A stretch of 43,247 bases of DNA from NCBI RefSeq assembly GCF_016783915.1, contig NZ_JADHVT010000026.1, positions 1 through 43,247 of the forward strand, read 5' to 3'. Source of the stretch: Acidovorax sp. GTDB taxonomy: Bacteria > Pseudomonadota > Gammaproteobacteria > Burkholderiales > Burkholderiaceae_C. Under the pieces are notes generated by a model. The model made no database searches and was not told where the DNA came from. It saw nothing but the letters and a program-made list of their open reading frames with translations. Shown here piece after piece: positions 34,211 to 43,056 of the stretch (its first letter is position 1; each line of letters opens with the position of its first letter). A program made the translations under genes and the position numbers.

Positions 34211-35752
34211 ATGAACACGCCCCCTCCCCTTGCCACGCCCCCAGCGGCGACAGCGCGTCGCACGACTGCGTTTTCGCTGGCCGCGTTGATGCTGATGCTC
34301 GTTCTGGCCGCCCTGGACCAGACCATTCTCTCTACCGCCCTCCCCTCCATGGGGCGCGACCTGCCGGGCACCGTCCCACCCGCCTGGGCCTTTTCGGCCT
34401 ATCTGCTGGCGGCAACCGTAGTGATTGCGCTGTATGGCCGCCTTGCGGACATGTACGGACAAAAGCCTGTATTGCTGGTGTCAGTGGGCCTGTTCTTGGT
34501 GGGATCGCTGGCCTGCGCGACGAGCCAGACCATGCTGCAGTTGGTGCTGGCCAGAGCGCTGCAAGGCGCTGGCGGAGGCGGGCTGATGACCCTAACCATG
34601 CTGACCGTGGCCGCAATGCTCCCCTTGCAGGAACGCGGCCGTTACCAGGCGCTACTGGGCGGGGTGTATGGCGTGGCCACGATGTTCGGGCCATTGATGG
34701 GCGGCTGGCTCACGGAGCATCTTTCCTGGCGCTGGGCATTCGGTCTCAACGTGCCCCTGGCGGTGGTGGCGTTCGCTGTGCTGGTTGCCACACTGCCGCG
34801 ACTACAGGCAGCCACCGCGCCTCAAGGCCATCACCGGTCCGGGCAGCCGAGTGCTCCCATCGACATTGCAGGCGCCTTGCTGCTGGCCGGTGCGCTGAGC
34901 AGCACGCTGTTGCTGACACAGGCAGAACGCCTGCAACTTCCCACCTGGCTATCGACCGGCCTGCTGGCCAGCGTGGCCGCACTGAGCGCGGCGGGCTTCG
35001 TGCTGTGGCAACGGTACACCGTCCATCCACTGGTTCCACTGACACTTTTCGTCACGCCTGCATACACGGCCGCTGCGACCATAGGACTGGTCACCGGGGT
35101 GGCACTGTATGCGGCTGTGGTGTTCACGCCAGCCTATCTGCAAACCGCCCTGCACCTCGCTCCTACCGCGGCGGCGTGGCACCTGTTGCCCTTGATGGCA
35201 AGGCTGACAGCAGCCGCCATGGTCAGCGGCCGGTTGTTGCGGGCGCGCATGCCTGCAAAGCGGCTTGGGGGCGCCGCGTCGCTGCTCGTGTGGGCGGGCT
35301 TTGCCCTGCTGGCACTGGCCATGGAGTTCACCCCGACACAACCGCTGGTGCTTTCCGCCTGCCTGCTGCCACTGGGCGTGGGTATGGGCCTGCTGTTTCC
35401 CATCATCACCATGGTGTCCCAGCGCGCAGCGCCCGCAGCGTGGATGGGCATTGCTACCGCCGTGCCGGTGATGCTGCGCAGCCTGGGGGGAGCGGTGGGT
35501 GTGGCCTTGCTCGCCATGCTGCTCAGCCACTGGCTGCACGCCGCGATGGCACAGCCGCATGCCAACCCCAGCGCGGCAGGCGCGCACGCCCTGCAGATGG
35601 TGTGGGTATGCGCAGCGGGTACGGCACTGCTGGGCATACTGGCTTGCCGGTGGCTGCCTGCCACACCGATGGCTTTGCCCACTAATACGGTGCCACCAGA
35701 GCCAGGCAACCCACACCCAGCTGGTACAGCAGGCCTTGTGGGTCCCCGCTGA
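34211..35752 (+). CDS. MFS drug-efflux transporter, DHA2 (EmrB/QacA-like) family
   Basis: 513 aa with about 14 membrane helices. Motif ALDQTILSTALPSMGRDL in helix 1, LYGRLADMYGQKPVLL (loop 2-3 motif A), and LVLARALQGAGGGGLMTLTM are DHA2 marks. A proton-coupled exporter of toxic compounds by family; substrate unknown. ATG at MNTPPPL places the first helix at a normal distance; an alternative in-frame start at 34157 would run through the operator region. Ends 8 nt before a bidirectional terminator. Confidence 0.9.
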   Translation: MNTPPPLATPPAATARRTTAFSLAALMLMLVLAALDQTILSTALPSMGRDLPGTVPPAWAFSAYLLAATVVIALYGRLADMYGQKPVLLVSVGLFLVGSLACATSQTMLQLVLARALQGAGGGGLMTLTMLTVAAMLPLQERGRYQALLGGVYGVATMFGPLMGGWLTEHLSWRWAFGLNVPLAVVAFAVLVATLPRLQAATAPQGHHRSGQPSAPIDIAGALLLAGALSSTLLLTQAERLQLPTWLSTGLLASVAALSAAGFVLWQRYTVHPLVPLTLFVTPAYTAAATIGLVTGVALYAAVVFTPAYLQTALHLAPTAAAWHLLPLMARLTAAAMVSGRLLRARMPAKRLGGAASLLVWAGFALLALAMEFTPTQPLVLSACLLPLGVGMGLLFPIITMVSQRAAPAAWMGIATAVPVMLRSLGGAVGVALLAMLLSHWLHAAMAQPHANPSAAGAHALQMVWVCAAGTALLGILACRWLPATPMALPTNTVPPEPGNPHPAGTAGLVGPR

Positions 35753-35760
35753 CTCAAGAA

Positions 35761-35782
35761 AAAGGGCCTGTACAGGCCCTTT
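35761..35782. terminator. Bidirectional terminator between MFS gene and matB
   Basis: Perfect 11-bp self-complementary arms (AAAGGGCCTGT and its complement), with A-run before and T-run after, lying between two convergent genes. Confidence 0.8.
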
Positions 35783-35820
35783 CGTGTCGTTTCAATGCCG
35801 ATGGCGGTCGCAACCCCCTG

Positions 35821-37395
35821 TCAGACAAACAAGCCCTTGTGCTGATCGCGCAACAGGTTCTTCTGCACCTTGCCCATGGCGTTGCGCGGCAATTCGGGCA
35901 CCACAAAACACTTCTTCGGGATCTTGAAGTTGGCCAGCTGCGACTTGAGCCCCGCCACGATGGCATCGGGGTTGAGCTGCGCGCCGGGCTTGGCAATCAC
36001 CACGGCCACGCCCACCTCGCCAAAGTCGGGGTGGGGCACACCCACCAGCGCGCTTTCGGCCACGCCGGGCATCTCGTTGATGTAGCCCTCGATCTCGGCG
36101 GGGTACACGTTGTAGCCGCCGCTGATGATCAGGTCTTTGCTGCGGCCCACGATGCTAACGTAGTCGCGATCATCCACCTTGCCCACGTCACCGGTCTTGA
36201 ACCAGCCGTCTTGCGTGAACTCTTCGGCGGTCTTTTCAGGCATGCGCCAGTAGCCCTTGAACACATTGGGGCCTTTGACCTGGATGTTGCCGATCTCGCC
36301 CACGGGCAGGGGCTTGTTGGCGTCGTCCACCACACGCAAGCCCACGTCAGGCAGCGGGAAACCCACTGTGGCGCCACGGCGCTCGCTCTGCCCGTTGTGG
36401 CGTGCATCGGCTGCGTAGGGGTTGGAGGTGAGCATGATGGTCTCGCTCATGCCGTAGCGCTCCAGGATGGTGTGGCCGGTGCGTTGCTGCCACTCGGCGA
36501 AGGTCTCGATCAGCAGCGGGGCCGAACCTGCAATGAACAGCCGCATGTTTCGGGTGGCCTCCTTGTTCAAGCCGGGCTCGGCCAGCAGGCGCACGTACAG
36601 CGTGGGCACGCCCATGAACACCGTGGCGCGCGGCATGGCGGCGAGCACGGCCTTGGGGTCGAACTTGGCGAACCAGATCATCTTGCTGCCGTTGATGAGC
36701 GCGCCATGAATGGCCACGAACAGGCCGTGCACGTGGAAGATGGGCAGTGCGTGGATCAGCACATCACCACGACCATCAGGCCCTCCGGTCGCCGTCCAGC
36801 CCCAGTAGTCCTTGAGCACCTGGGCGTTCGACAGCAGGTTGCCGTGCGTGAGCATGGCGCCCTTGCTACGGCCCGTGGTGCCGCTGGTGTACAGGATGGC
36901 GGCCAGGTCATCAGCACTGCGGAACACGGCCTGGTGCTCGTCGCTGTGGTGGGCGGCACGCTCCAGCAGGCTGCCTGTGCGGTCGTCACCCAAGGTGAAC
37001 ACATGCTGCGTGCCCAGCGTGAACGCGATCTTGCTGACCCAGCCGAAGTTGCCGGGGCTGCACACCACCACGGCGGGCTCGGCATTGCCGATGAAGTATT
37101 CGATCTCGGCGCTCTGATAGGCCGTGTTGAGTGGCAAGAAAACATAGCCCGCGCGCAGCGTGGCCAGGTACAGCACCATCGCCTCCACCGACTTTTCGAC
37201 CTGTACGGCCACGCGGCTGCCCTCGGGCAGCTTCAGCGACGCCAGCAGGTTGGCCATGCGCGCACTGGCGCGGTCCAGGTCGGACCAGGTGTAGAACAGC
37301 GGCTTGCCGTCAGGCGCCGTGGTCTCCACGGCCGTGCTGGCAAGGTCGGCAGGAAAGGCTGCGCGCAGGGCGCTGAAGAGGTTGTGTTGGCTCAT
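35821..37395 (-). CDS. matB: Malonyl-CoA synthetase (MatB-like acyl-CoA synthetase)
   Basis: 524 aa, ANL superfamily. AMP-binding motif ILYTSGTTGRSKGAMLTHGN (P-loop), ERYGMSET (A5), DGWFKTGDVG (A7), GRSKDLIISGGYNVYP (A8) and the catalytic lysine in MGKVQKN near the C-terminus. It would convert malonate, CoA and ATP to malonyl-CoA. Malonate is chosen over other short acids because malonyl-CoA decarboxylase and a GntR regulator lie upstream in the same direction, and ERYGMSET with the surrounding sequence is typical of MatB. Confidence 0.9.
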   Translation of the reverse strand: MSQHNLFSALRAAFPADLASTAVETTAPDGKPLFYTWSDLDRASARMANLLASLKLPEGSRVAVQVEKSVEAMVLYLATLRAGYVFLPLNTAYQSAEIEYFIGNAEPAVVVCSPGNFGWVSKIAFTLGTQHVFTLGDDRTGSLLERAAHHSDEHQAVFRSADDLAAILYTSGTTGRSKGAMLTHGNLLSNAQVLKDYWGWTATGGPDGRGDVLIHALPIFHVHGLFVAIHGALINGSKMIWFAKFDPKAVLAAMPRATVFMGVPTLYVRLLAEPGLNKEATRNMRLFIAGSAPLLIETFAEWQQRTGHTILERYGMSETIMLTSNPYAADARHNGQSERRGATVGFPLPDVGLRVVDDANKPLPVGEIGNIQVKGPNVFKGYWRMPEKTAEEFTQDGWFKTGDVGKVDDRDYVSIVGRSKDLIISGGYNVYPAEIEGYINEMPGVAESALVGVPHPDFGEVGVAVVIAKPGAQLNPDAIVAGLKSQLANFKIPKKCFVVPELPRNAMGKVQKNLLRDQHKGLFV

Positions 37396-37479
37396 GGCTC
37401 AGACTTCGATGGGCTGGGTGGCTGGGTTGAGACTTGGGACTGACTGATTGGGAGAAAGCTGGAACAGGAGCGGTGTCGG

Positions 37480-38295
37480 TCAAAACACTGGCGCGCGTTT
37501 TTCCAGAAACGCTGAAATCCCTTCGCGGTGCTCGGCGCTGGCGGCGTAGGCATAGGGGTCGGCAGGGCCATTTACTATGTTTTCAATAGCAGACAAGGCA
37601 TGATTTTGTAGCGCTACAGGCGCTTTCAGCGCCCGAAACGTCTGTTTGTTCATGCGGGCGGCCTGGGGCGCCAGCGCGGAGATGCGCTGGGCACTGCCCA
37701 GGGCTTCGGTGGCCACCATGTCATCGGCCACCACCCGGCTCAAAAAGCCGCGTGCCAGCATGTCGGGGGCGCTGAAGGTGGCGGCCTCCAGCAGCATCTG
37801 GCGTGCGGTCACGTCACCCACTGCACCTGCCACCAGCTGCGCCTCGCGCGGGGCCATCGGAAAACCCAGCTTGGCAATCGGTGCGCCAAAACGCGCGCCA
37901 TTGCCCGCCACCCGGATGTCGCAGCAGCTGGCAATCTCCACGCCGGCGCCCATGCAGGCGCCGCTGATCTGGGCCACGATGGGCACGTCGCACTGCAGCA
38001 TGGCATTGAGCCCGCCCCACACGTCGTTTTCATGAAAATCGCGCAGGGCCACCGCGTCAAAACGGAAGCCGGGGTACTCCGAAATGTCTCCGCCCGCACA
38101 AAACGCCCCGCCCTCGCCCGCGATGAGCACACAGCGCGCATCGGCAGAACGCTGCACGTCTTCAAACACCGCACGCAACTGCCGCCACATGGGCCGCGAC
38201 ATGGCGTTCAGCCGCCCAGTGTGGCGCAGGGTGACATGCACCACCCCGCCATCACCGATATTCATCAACACTTCACCCGACATCCTGGTATCCAT
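37480..38295 (-). CDS. Enoyl-CoA hydratase/isomerase family protein (crotonase)
   Basis: 271 aa. Crotonase oxyanion-hole segments: AGEGGAFCAGGDISEYPGF and ISGACMGAGVEIASCCDIRV. GAPIAKLGFPMAPREAQLVA follows. The exact reaction is unknown; its place between matB and the Bug protein in a malonate cluster is unusual. Start uncertain: ATG 38295 lies directly after AAGGAA (too close), while ATG 38283 has that motif 12 nt upstream. Codons near residues 227-238 (APVALQNHALSAIENI) are encoded by a copy of the ATAGC-N19-AGCGC element, where C-terminal crotonase sequence is normally variable. Confidence 0.85.
   Translation of the reverse strand: MDTRMSGEVLMNIGDGGVVHVTLRHTGRLNAMSRPMWRQLRAVFEDVQRSADARCVLIAGEGGAFCAGGDISEYPGFRFDAVALRDFHENDVWGGLNAMLQCDVPIVAQISGACMGAGVEIASCCDIRVAGNGARFGAPIAKLGFPMAPREAQLVAGAVGDVTARQMLLEAATFSAPDMLARGFLSRVVADDMVATEALGSAQRISALAPQAARMNKQTFRALKAPVALQNHALSAIENIVNGPADPYAYAASAEHREGISAFLEKRAPVF
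37586..37614 (+). repeat. ATAGC-N19-AGCGC dispersed element inside the crotonase gene
   Basis: ATAGC at 37586-37590, 19 nt, AGCGC at 37610-37614, followed by TACAGGCGCTTT which can pair back with AGCGC. TTTCA precedes. Frame remains open. Confidence 0.65.
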
Positions 38296-38353
38296 TTCCT
38301 TCACATACCGCCCACGACCTTTGCACCCCGCCATGCCATCGCCATCGCCAGCG

Positions 38354-38422
38354 TAGAACTGGCTTTGCCAGGCCACGGGTGGCGTCCCCCTTCAGGGGGA
38401 AGGCGCAAAGCGCCATAGGGGG
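38354..38422 (-). repeat. Dispersed multi-hairpin repeat 3' of the Bug gene (copy 2 of 2)
   Basis: Nearly the same as 13049-13120. On the minus strand it offers three stems: GGCGCTTTGCGCC, CCCCCTGAAGGGGG and GCCACCCGTGGC. It abuts the stop codon of the Bug-type gene and precedes the crotonase gene, the same placement as after btuB. Confidence 0.75.
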
Positions 38423-39412
38423 TTAGTCAAGCTTTGCGCCAGAGGCCTTCACCACTGCCGCCCAGCGCTTGACCTCGCTGCTGACAAACGCGCCAAACTG
38501 CTGCTGCGTCATGCCGCCGTAGTCCGCGCCGTTGCTGGCCCACACCGCCTTGAGTTCATCGGCGGTGCCCAGGCGCTTGATCTCGTCCACGATGCGGGCC
38601 TGCACGTCGGCCGGTGTGCCTTTGGGCGCCCACAGGCCGTACCAGGTGGTCACGGTGTAGTCGGGCAGGCCCACTTCGGAGGCGCAGGGTACGTCAGGGA
38701 ATGCGGGGTTGCGCTTGGCGCCGGACACCATCAGCGCCTTGATACGGCCGCTCTTGATGTGATTGGCTGACGAGCCCAGGCCGTCGAACATCATGTCCAC
38801 GTTGCCGCCAATGAGATCCTGCAACGCGGGGCCCGCGCCCCGGTAGGGGATGTGGGTGATGAAGGTGCCCGTCTGCTGTTTGAACAGCTCGCCTGCCAGA
38901 TGGTGCGAGGTGCCCGCTCCGGCCGAACCGTAGTTGAGCTTGGCAGGGTTGCGCTTGATGTAGTCCAGAAACTGCTTGAAGTTGGTGGACGGCGTCTTGG
39001 GGTTGACCACCAGCACCTGGGGCACGTTGGCCAGCAGCGCCAGGGGAATGAAGTCCTTCTCGATGTCGTAGTCGAGCTTGGGGTACATCGCAGGGGCAAT
39101 CGCGTGGTGCACGGCGCCCATGAACAGCGTGTAGCCATCGGGCGCCGCCTTGGACGCAATGCTGGCACCCAGCGTGCCCCCGGCGCCACCCCGGTTGTCG
39201 ATCACCAGCGTCTTGCCCGTGCTTTTGGAAAACTGCGCAGCCAGCGGCCTGGCAAACGCATCGGTGCCGCCACCGGCGGGGAACGGCACCACCACCGTCA
39301 CGGGCTTGCTGGGCCAGGTGCTTTGGGCCCAGCTGTTGCTGCTGGCCAGGCCCAGGCCTGCAGCCGCTGCGCCGAGCAATACACCCCGGCGTTGGATTCG
39401 CAAATCAGTCAT
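38423..39412 (-). CDS. Bug/TctC family tripartite tricarboxylate-type binding protein
   Basis: 329 aa. Twin-arginine-like signal (RIQRRGVLLGAAAAGLGLA), then the Bug pattern WPSKPVTVVVPFPAGGGTD, DNRGGAGGTLGA, and HIPYRGAGPALQDLIGGNVD. A periplasmic carboxylate-binding protein; malonate is a reasonable guess from the neighbours. No TctA/TctB membrane partners are in the window, which is common for orphan Bug proteins in Burkholderiales. Start chosen at MTDLRIQRR so that the signal is N-terminal. Confidence 0.9.
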   Translation of the reverse strand: MTDLRIQRRGVLLGAAAAGLGLASSNSWAQSTWPSKPVTVVVPFPAGGGTDAFARPLAAQFSKSTGKTLVIDNRGGAGGTLGASIASKAAPDGYTLFMGAVHHAIAPAMYPKLDYDIEKDFIPLALLANVPQVLVVNPKTPSTNFKQFLDYIKRNPAKLNYGSAGAGTSHHLAGELFKQQTGTFITHIPYRGAGPALQDLIGGNVDMMFDGLGSSANHIKSGRIKALMVSGAKRNPAFPDVPCASEVGLPDYTVTTWYGLWAPKGTPADVQARIVDEIKRLGTADELKAVWASNGADYGGMTQQQFGAFVSSEVKRWAAVVKASGAKLD

Positions 39413-39479
39413 TCCTTGTCTCCTGTCGTTGTAAAAATACGCGGTCACTGGTCCGCCCGGCATCTTGCCGACCGCCCCG

Positions 39480-40979
39480 TCAGTCGCGGCAAAGGCTGTC
39501 GATGTCCCCCGACACTGGCACCTTGCCCTGCGCAAGCAAGCTGCGATGCTTGTCGATGCGCTTCAAGTCGTACAGGTAGTTCACCATGAGCCCGTACGAT
39601 TGTTTCTGCCCCTTGCTGGATGGGTCACCCGCCCAGTTCAGGCGCTCTACCCGCGCGCCGTTGCCCAGGTGGAAGCGGGCCACGGGATCTGCCGGTTTGC
39701 CCTCTTGCAGCTCGCGGCCCAGATAGTACGCGGCGCATTCCAGCAGCATCTGGCGCACGGGGGATTTGGCGTCCAGCTCCAGCGCCTTGTCCACCGCCCC
39801 GAGCAAATGCGTGGCCTGCGGCGGCTCGAAGCCCACCGCGCGGCCCAGCTCGCTGCGGCGCTTGTCGTCCAGGCGGTCCAGCATGGCCCCTGCATGTTTG
39901 CCCAGCCAAGCGCGGAAACCCGGAATGGGCGACAGCGTGGCAAAGGTGCGCAGGCGCGGGAACTCGGCCGTGAGCGTTTCCACCACATGCTTGATGAGCG
40001 AGTCGCCAAAGCTCACGCCGCGCAGCCCCGTTTGCGTGTTGCTGATGGAATAGAAGATGGCCGTGGTCGCCCGTGTGATGTCCACGGGCGCAGCGGCCTC
40101 GTCCAGCAGCGGCGTGATGCTGGCCGAGATCTTGTCCACCAGCGCCACCTCCACAAAGATCAGCGGCTCGTTGGGCAGGCGTGGATGGAAGAAGCCATAG
40201 CAGCGGCGGTCGCTGTCCAGGCGGTTCTTCAGGTCGGCCCAGCTGCGGATGTCGTGCACGGCCTCATACTTGATGAGCTTTTCGAGCAGCGAGGCGGGCG
40301 AGTCCCACGACAGCCGGCGCAGCTCCAGAAAGGCCACGTCGAACCAGGTCGAAAACAGGTGCTCCAGCTCGGCATCGAGCGGCAGCAGGCGCTTGTCGGC
40401 CTTGAGCAGCGGCAGGATTTCTGCGCGCATGTCCACGAGAAAACGCATGCCCTCGGGGAACGCCGAAAACCGCTGCAGCAGCCGCGTGCGGGGCGATACC
40501 AGCGCACGGCGCAGGCTGATCTCGGCCTGCCCTTCTTCGGCCGTGCCCGCCGCCGCTTCGTAACGCTGGCGGGCCGACTTGAAGCGCGTGGCATCCGGTG
40601 CGAACTGCTCGCACATCAGCAGCCACATGTCGCGCCTTTCCTCGGGCTCGGCCTTCGCATACCAGTCGGCCACGGCCTGGGCGCGGCGGCCGCCTTCGAT
40701 CTCGCTCACCTGGGGCGCCACCACCTCCTGCAGGTCGGCCAGCAGACGGCGCAATGCGCGGGGCGACAACGCCTCCTGGCCGCGCCGCAGAGTGGCCTGC
40801 AGACGCTCGTTGGTAGAACGCGGCACCGCGACCTTGGCGACCACATCGGTCACGGTTTTGTCGAGTGAGGCCTTGGCAGACTTGTCGGCGGTCTTGTCCC
40901 CCGCCTTGTCGGCGGCAGGCGCGGCAGTGCGCAGGCGTGAGACGCTGCGGGTGATCCATTCGGGAGTGCTGTTGATCAT
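39480..40979 (-). CDS. matA: Malonyl-CoA decarboxylase
   Basis: 499 aa. N-terminal helical domain after a Lys/Ala/Asp-rich leader of about 40 residues, then the acetyltransferase-like catalytic domain: LDSDRRCYGFFHPRLPNEPL, TAIFYSISNTQTGLRGVSFG, LSPIPGFRAWL and FHLGNGARVERLNW, whose His437 is the expected catalytic residue. It turns malonyl-CoA into acetyl-CoA and CO2. Start ATG overlaps the GntR stop (ATGA), so regulator and enzyme are co-translated. The leader looks low-complexity and may be variable. Confidence 0.95.
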   Translation of the reverse strand: MINSTPEWITRSVSRLRTAAPAADKAGDKTADKSAKASLDKTVTDVVAKVAVPRSTNERLQATLRRGQEALSPRALRRLLADLQEVVAPQVSEIEGGRRAQAVADWYAKAEPEERRDMWLLMCEQFAPDATRFKSARQRYEAAAGTAEEGQAEISLRRALVSPRTRLLQRFSAFPEGMRFLVDMRAEILPLLKADKRLLPLDAELEHLFSTWFDVAFLELRRLSWDSPASLLEKLIKYEAVHDIRSWADLKNRLDSDRRCYGFFHPRLPNEPLIFVEVALVDKISASITPLLDEAAAPVDITRATTAIFYSISNTQTGLRGVSFGDSLIKHVVETLTAEFPRLRTFATLSPIPGFRAWLGKHAGAMLDRLDDKRRSELGRAVGFEPPQATHLLGAVDKALELDAKSPVRQMLLECAAYYLGRELQEGKPADPVARFHLGNGARVERLNWAGDPSSKGQKQSYGLMVNYLYDLKRIDKHRSLLAQGKVPVSGDIDSLCRD

Positions 40980-41644
40980 GGGGTCAACCTCGATGGCTGG
41001 TTGCGGGCTACATCGCGCAGCGCATCGCGCTGGCGCAACAGATGGGTGCGCATGGCCTCCTCGGCCGCGTCGCAGTCGCGCGCCTTGAGCGCGGCAAACA
41101 CGGCCAGATGCTCTGCCAGGCTTTGCTGCATGCGCCCGGGGGCATGCAGCGTCTTGTGGCGTGCCAGCCGCAGGATCTTGCGCAGGTCGCCAATCACCTG
41201 GGCCAGCCAGCGGTTGTCCGCCAGCGTGATGAAGGCCTCGTGGATGGCGTAGTTGGCTTCGTAGTAGTCGGTCATGCGCCCGTCGGCCGCGCACTGTTGC
41301 AGTCGCTCGTGCAGCAGCTCCAGCGCGGCAATGTCGGCCGCCACGGCCTTGCGCGTGGCCTCGTGTGCGGCACGCCCCTCCAGCAACGCGATGACGGGAA
41401 AGATGTTGTCCAGATCGCTCTCGGTGACCTCGGCCACAAAACAACCCCGGCGCGGCTCATGGCGCAGCAGCCCCTCGGCCACCAGCACCTTGAGCGCTTC
41501 GCGCAGCGGGGTGCGCGAGATCTCCAGCCGCTCGCACAAGGCAGCCTCGTCCAGAAAGCTGCCGGGCGGCAAGGCGCCCGCAAAAATCTGCTCCCGCAGC
41601 CGGGAGGCGACTTCGTCGTGCAGTGAATTCGGGACAGGACGCAT
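40976..41644 (-). CDS. GntR-family regulator, FCD/FadR-type, of the malonate cluster
   Basis: 222 aa. N-terminal GntR winged helix (DEVASRLREQIFAGALPPGS, LEISRTPLREALKVLVAEGL) and a C-terminal FCD domain with metal-binding histidine pattern (EANYAIHEAFI, EHLAVFAAL). By position it is the MatR counterpart, repressing the operon until malonate or malonyl-CoA is sensed. Start at MRPVPNS gives the usual short N-terminus; the open frame upstream of it is not similar to GntR proteins. Confidence 0.9.
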   Translation of the reverse strand: MRPVPNSLHDEVASRLREQIFAGALPPGSFLDEAALCERLEISRTPLREALKVLVAEGLLRHEPRRGCFVAEVTESDLDNIFPVIALLEGRAAHEATRKAVAADIAALELLHERLQQCAADGRMTDYYEANYAIHEAFITLADNRWLAQVIGDLRKILRLARHKTLHAPGRMQQSLAEHLAVFAALKARDCDAAEEAMRTHLLRQRDALRDVARNQPSRLTP

Positions 41645-41771
41645 GTAAAACAAGGCTCCAGGACACCAACCCGCGAGGCATCGGCTGTCAGCGGCTGAAG
41701 CAAGGCGCAGGCCGAATGCCTGCAACACACCCCTAACAGCTGACAACAGAGGCGATTGCCTCGCCATGTGT

Positions 41772-41789
41772 GTAATTTCTCATAATTAC
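41772..41789. promoter_or_regulatory. Probable operator/promoter of the GntR-malonate operon
   Basis: Inverted repeat GTAATT-N6-AATTAC. On the minus strand TTTACA (41809-41804) and AATTAT (41787-41782) form a candidate -35/-10 pair with 16-nt spacing; the repeat covers the -10, as expected for autorepression. The remainder of the 376-nt gap 41645-42020 holds the rest of the leader and no gene that I can see. Confidence 0.6.
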
Positions 41790-42020
41790 GCAAAATAACA
41801 AGGTGTAAACCCTGACTTGCAGACTTTGGTTACACAAAAGACGGCGGCTGCGGTGGTTGCGCAACGCTGCGTGCCAAATAGCAGCAAGGGCGGCGAACTT
41901 TTCTGCTGGCCCCAAGGAACCGTCGTTGGATGATCAGCCCCGGACCAGATGAGCTGCCGAGAGTGCAACACCCGCCGCGCCCACCGCACGGTCGCCCTGC
42001 CCTCACGCCCCTCCCCCGCT

Positions 42021-42938
42021 TCACTCCACGCCCGCAAAACCTTCCACCAGGTGGTCGATCCACACCCGCAGCTTGGCCGGCAGAAACCGGTGGGACGGGT
42101 ACAGCACCCAGGCCGTGCCCCCGTACGAGGTCTTGTGCTCCCAGTCGGGCAGCACGGTCACCAGGTCACCCCGCGCCAACGCAGCGCGCGCGGTAAAGCC
42201 CGGCAGGCTGGCAATGCCCAGGTGGCTCAGCGCGGCCTCCAGCCGCACCTCGCTGTGGTTGGCCACATAGCGTCCGCGCACAGCCACCGTGGCGGATTCG
42301 CCTGCGCGCTCGAAGCGCCAGTGCCGGTCGCGCTCGTCCTCTCCAAGGGTGATGCAGGCGTGGTGCTCCAGGTCGCGCGGGTGCTGGGGGTGGCCCCGCT
42401 CAGCCAGGTAATGCGGGCTGGCGCAGGCCAGGTGGCGCAGGGTCGCCAGCGGCCGCCCGGCCAGGCCCGGGGGTGGCGTGTCGGTCACGCGCAGGGCCAG
42501 GTCGATGGGCTCCTCGAACAGGTCCACCGTGCGGTCGGTGATGAGCAGTTGCACATCGACCTCGGGGTATTTCTGCAAAAACGGCAGCACCAGGGGGTGA
42601 ACGAGTTGGCGCCCCACCGCCTTGGCCATGCTCATGCGCACCATGCCCGATGGCGCGGCAGAGTGGGTGTCGCTCAGCGCCCACACCTCGCGCGCGGCAG
42701 ACACCATGTCCTGGCAGCGGCTGTAGACGGCCGTGCCCGCATCGGTCAGCCGCAGCTTGCGGGTGGTGCGCTCCAGCAGGCGCACGCGCAGCGCCCCTTC
42801 CAGCCGAGCCACCTGACGGCTGACCGCCGACGGGGTGATGCCCAGCTGCCGCGCGGCTGCAGAGAAGCTGCCCGCATCCACTACACGCGCAAACACCGCC
42901 ATGTCGGGGAGGCTGTCCAGGGGTTGATTGATGCGCAT
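42021..42938 (-). CDS. LysR-family transcription regulator (CrgA/AaeR-like branch)
   Basis: 305 aa. Helix-turn-helix DMAVFARVVDAGSFSAAARQ with SAVSRQVARLEGAL and LLERTTRKLRLTDAG; effector domain with IDLALRVTDTPPPGLAGRPL and LPDWEHKT near the C-terminus, as in the large LysR group that controls small efflux transporters. Start at MRINQPL is the usual few residues before the DNA-binding helix; the frame extends upstream but crosses the operator. Divergent from an EamA transporter gene. Confidence 0.9.
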   Translation of the reverse strand: MRINQPLDSLPDMAVFARVVDAGSFSAAARQLGITPSAVSRQVARLEGALRVRLLERTTRKLRLTDAGTAVYSRCQDMVSAAREVWALSDTHSAAPSGMVRMSMAKAVGRQLVHPLVLPFLQKYPEVDVQLLITDRTVDLFEEPIDLALRVTDTPPPGLAGRPLATLRHLACASPHYLAERGHPQHPRDLEHHACITLGEDERDRHWRFERAGESATVAVRGRYVANHSEVRLEAALSHLGIASLPGFTARAALARGDLVTVLPDWEHKTSYGGTAWVLYPSHRFLPAKLRVWIDHLVEGFAGVE

Positions 42939-42966
42939 GAGGAACAAGTGCAGTTCTTTCGCAGCG

Positions 42967-42996
42967 ATTATCAATGCATGGACGCAAATTGATAAT
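42967..42996. promoter_or_regulatory. Perfect 9-bp inverted repeat between LysR and EamA genes
   Basis: ATTATCAAT-N12-ATTGATAAT, 29 bp upstream of the LysR ATG and 61 bp upstream of the EamA ATG. Probable LysR operator serving both genes. Confidence 0.75.
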
Positions 42997-43056
42997 TTCC
43001 CCAGCCCATCGCCGCCACGTGCGGTGCCCCACTGCCTCCACCCCAGTCTGCGTCCC

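Noticed and set aside
9053-37614. ATAGC-N19-AGCGC copies as a CRISPR or IS-related inverted repeat
   Set aside because: Copies are kilobases apart, without regular spacing, transposase or target duplication.
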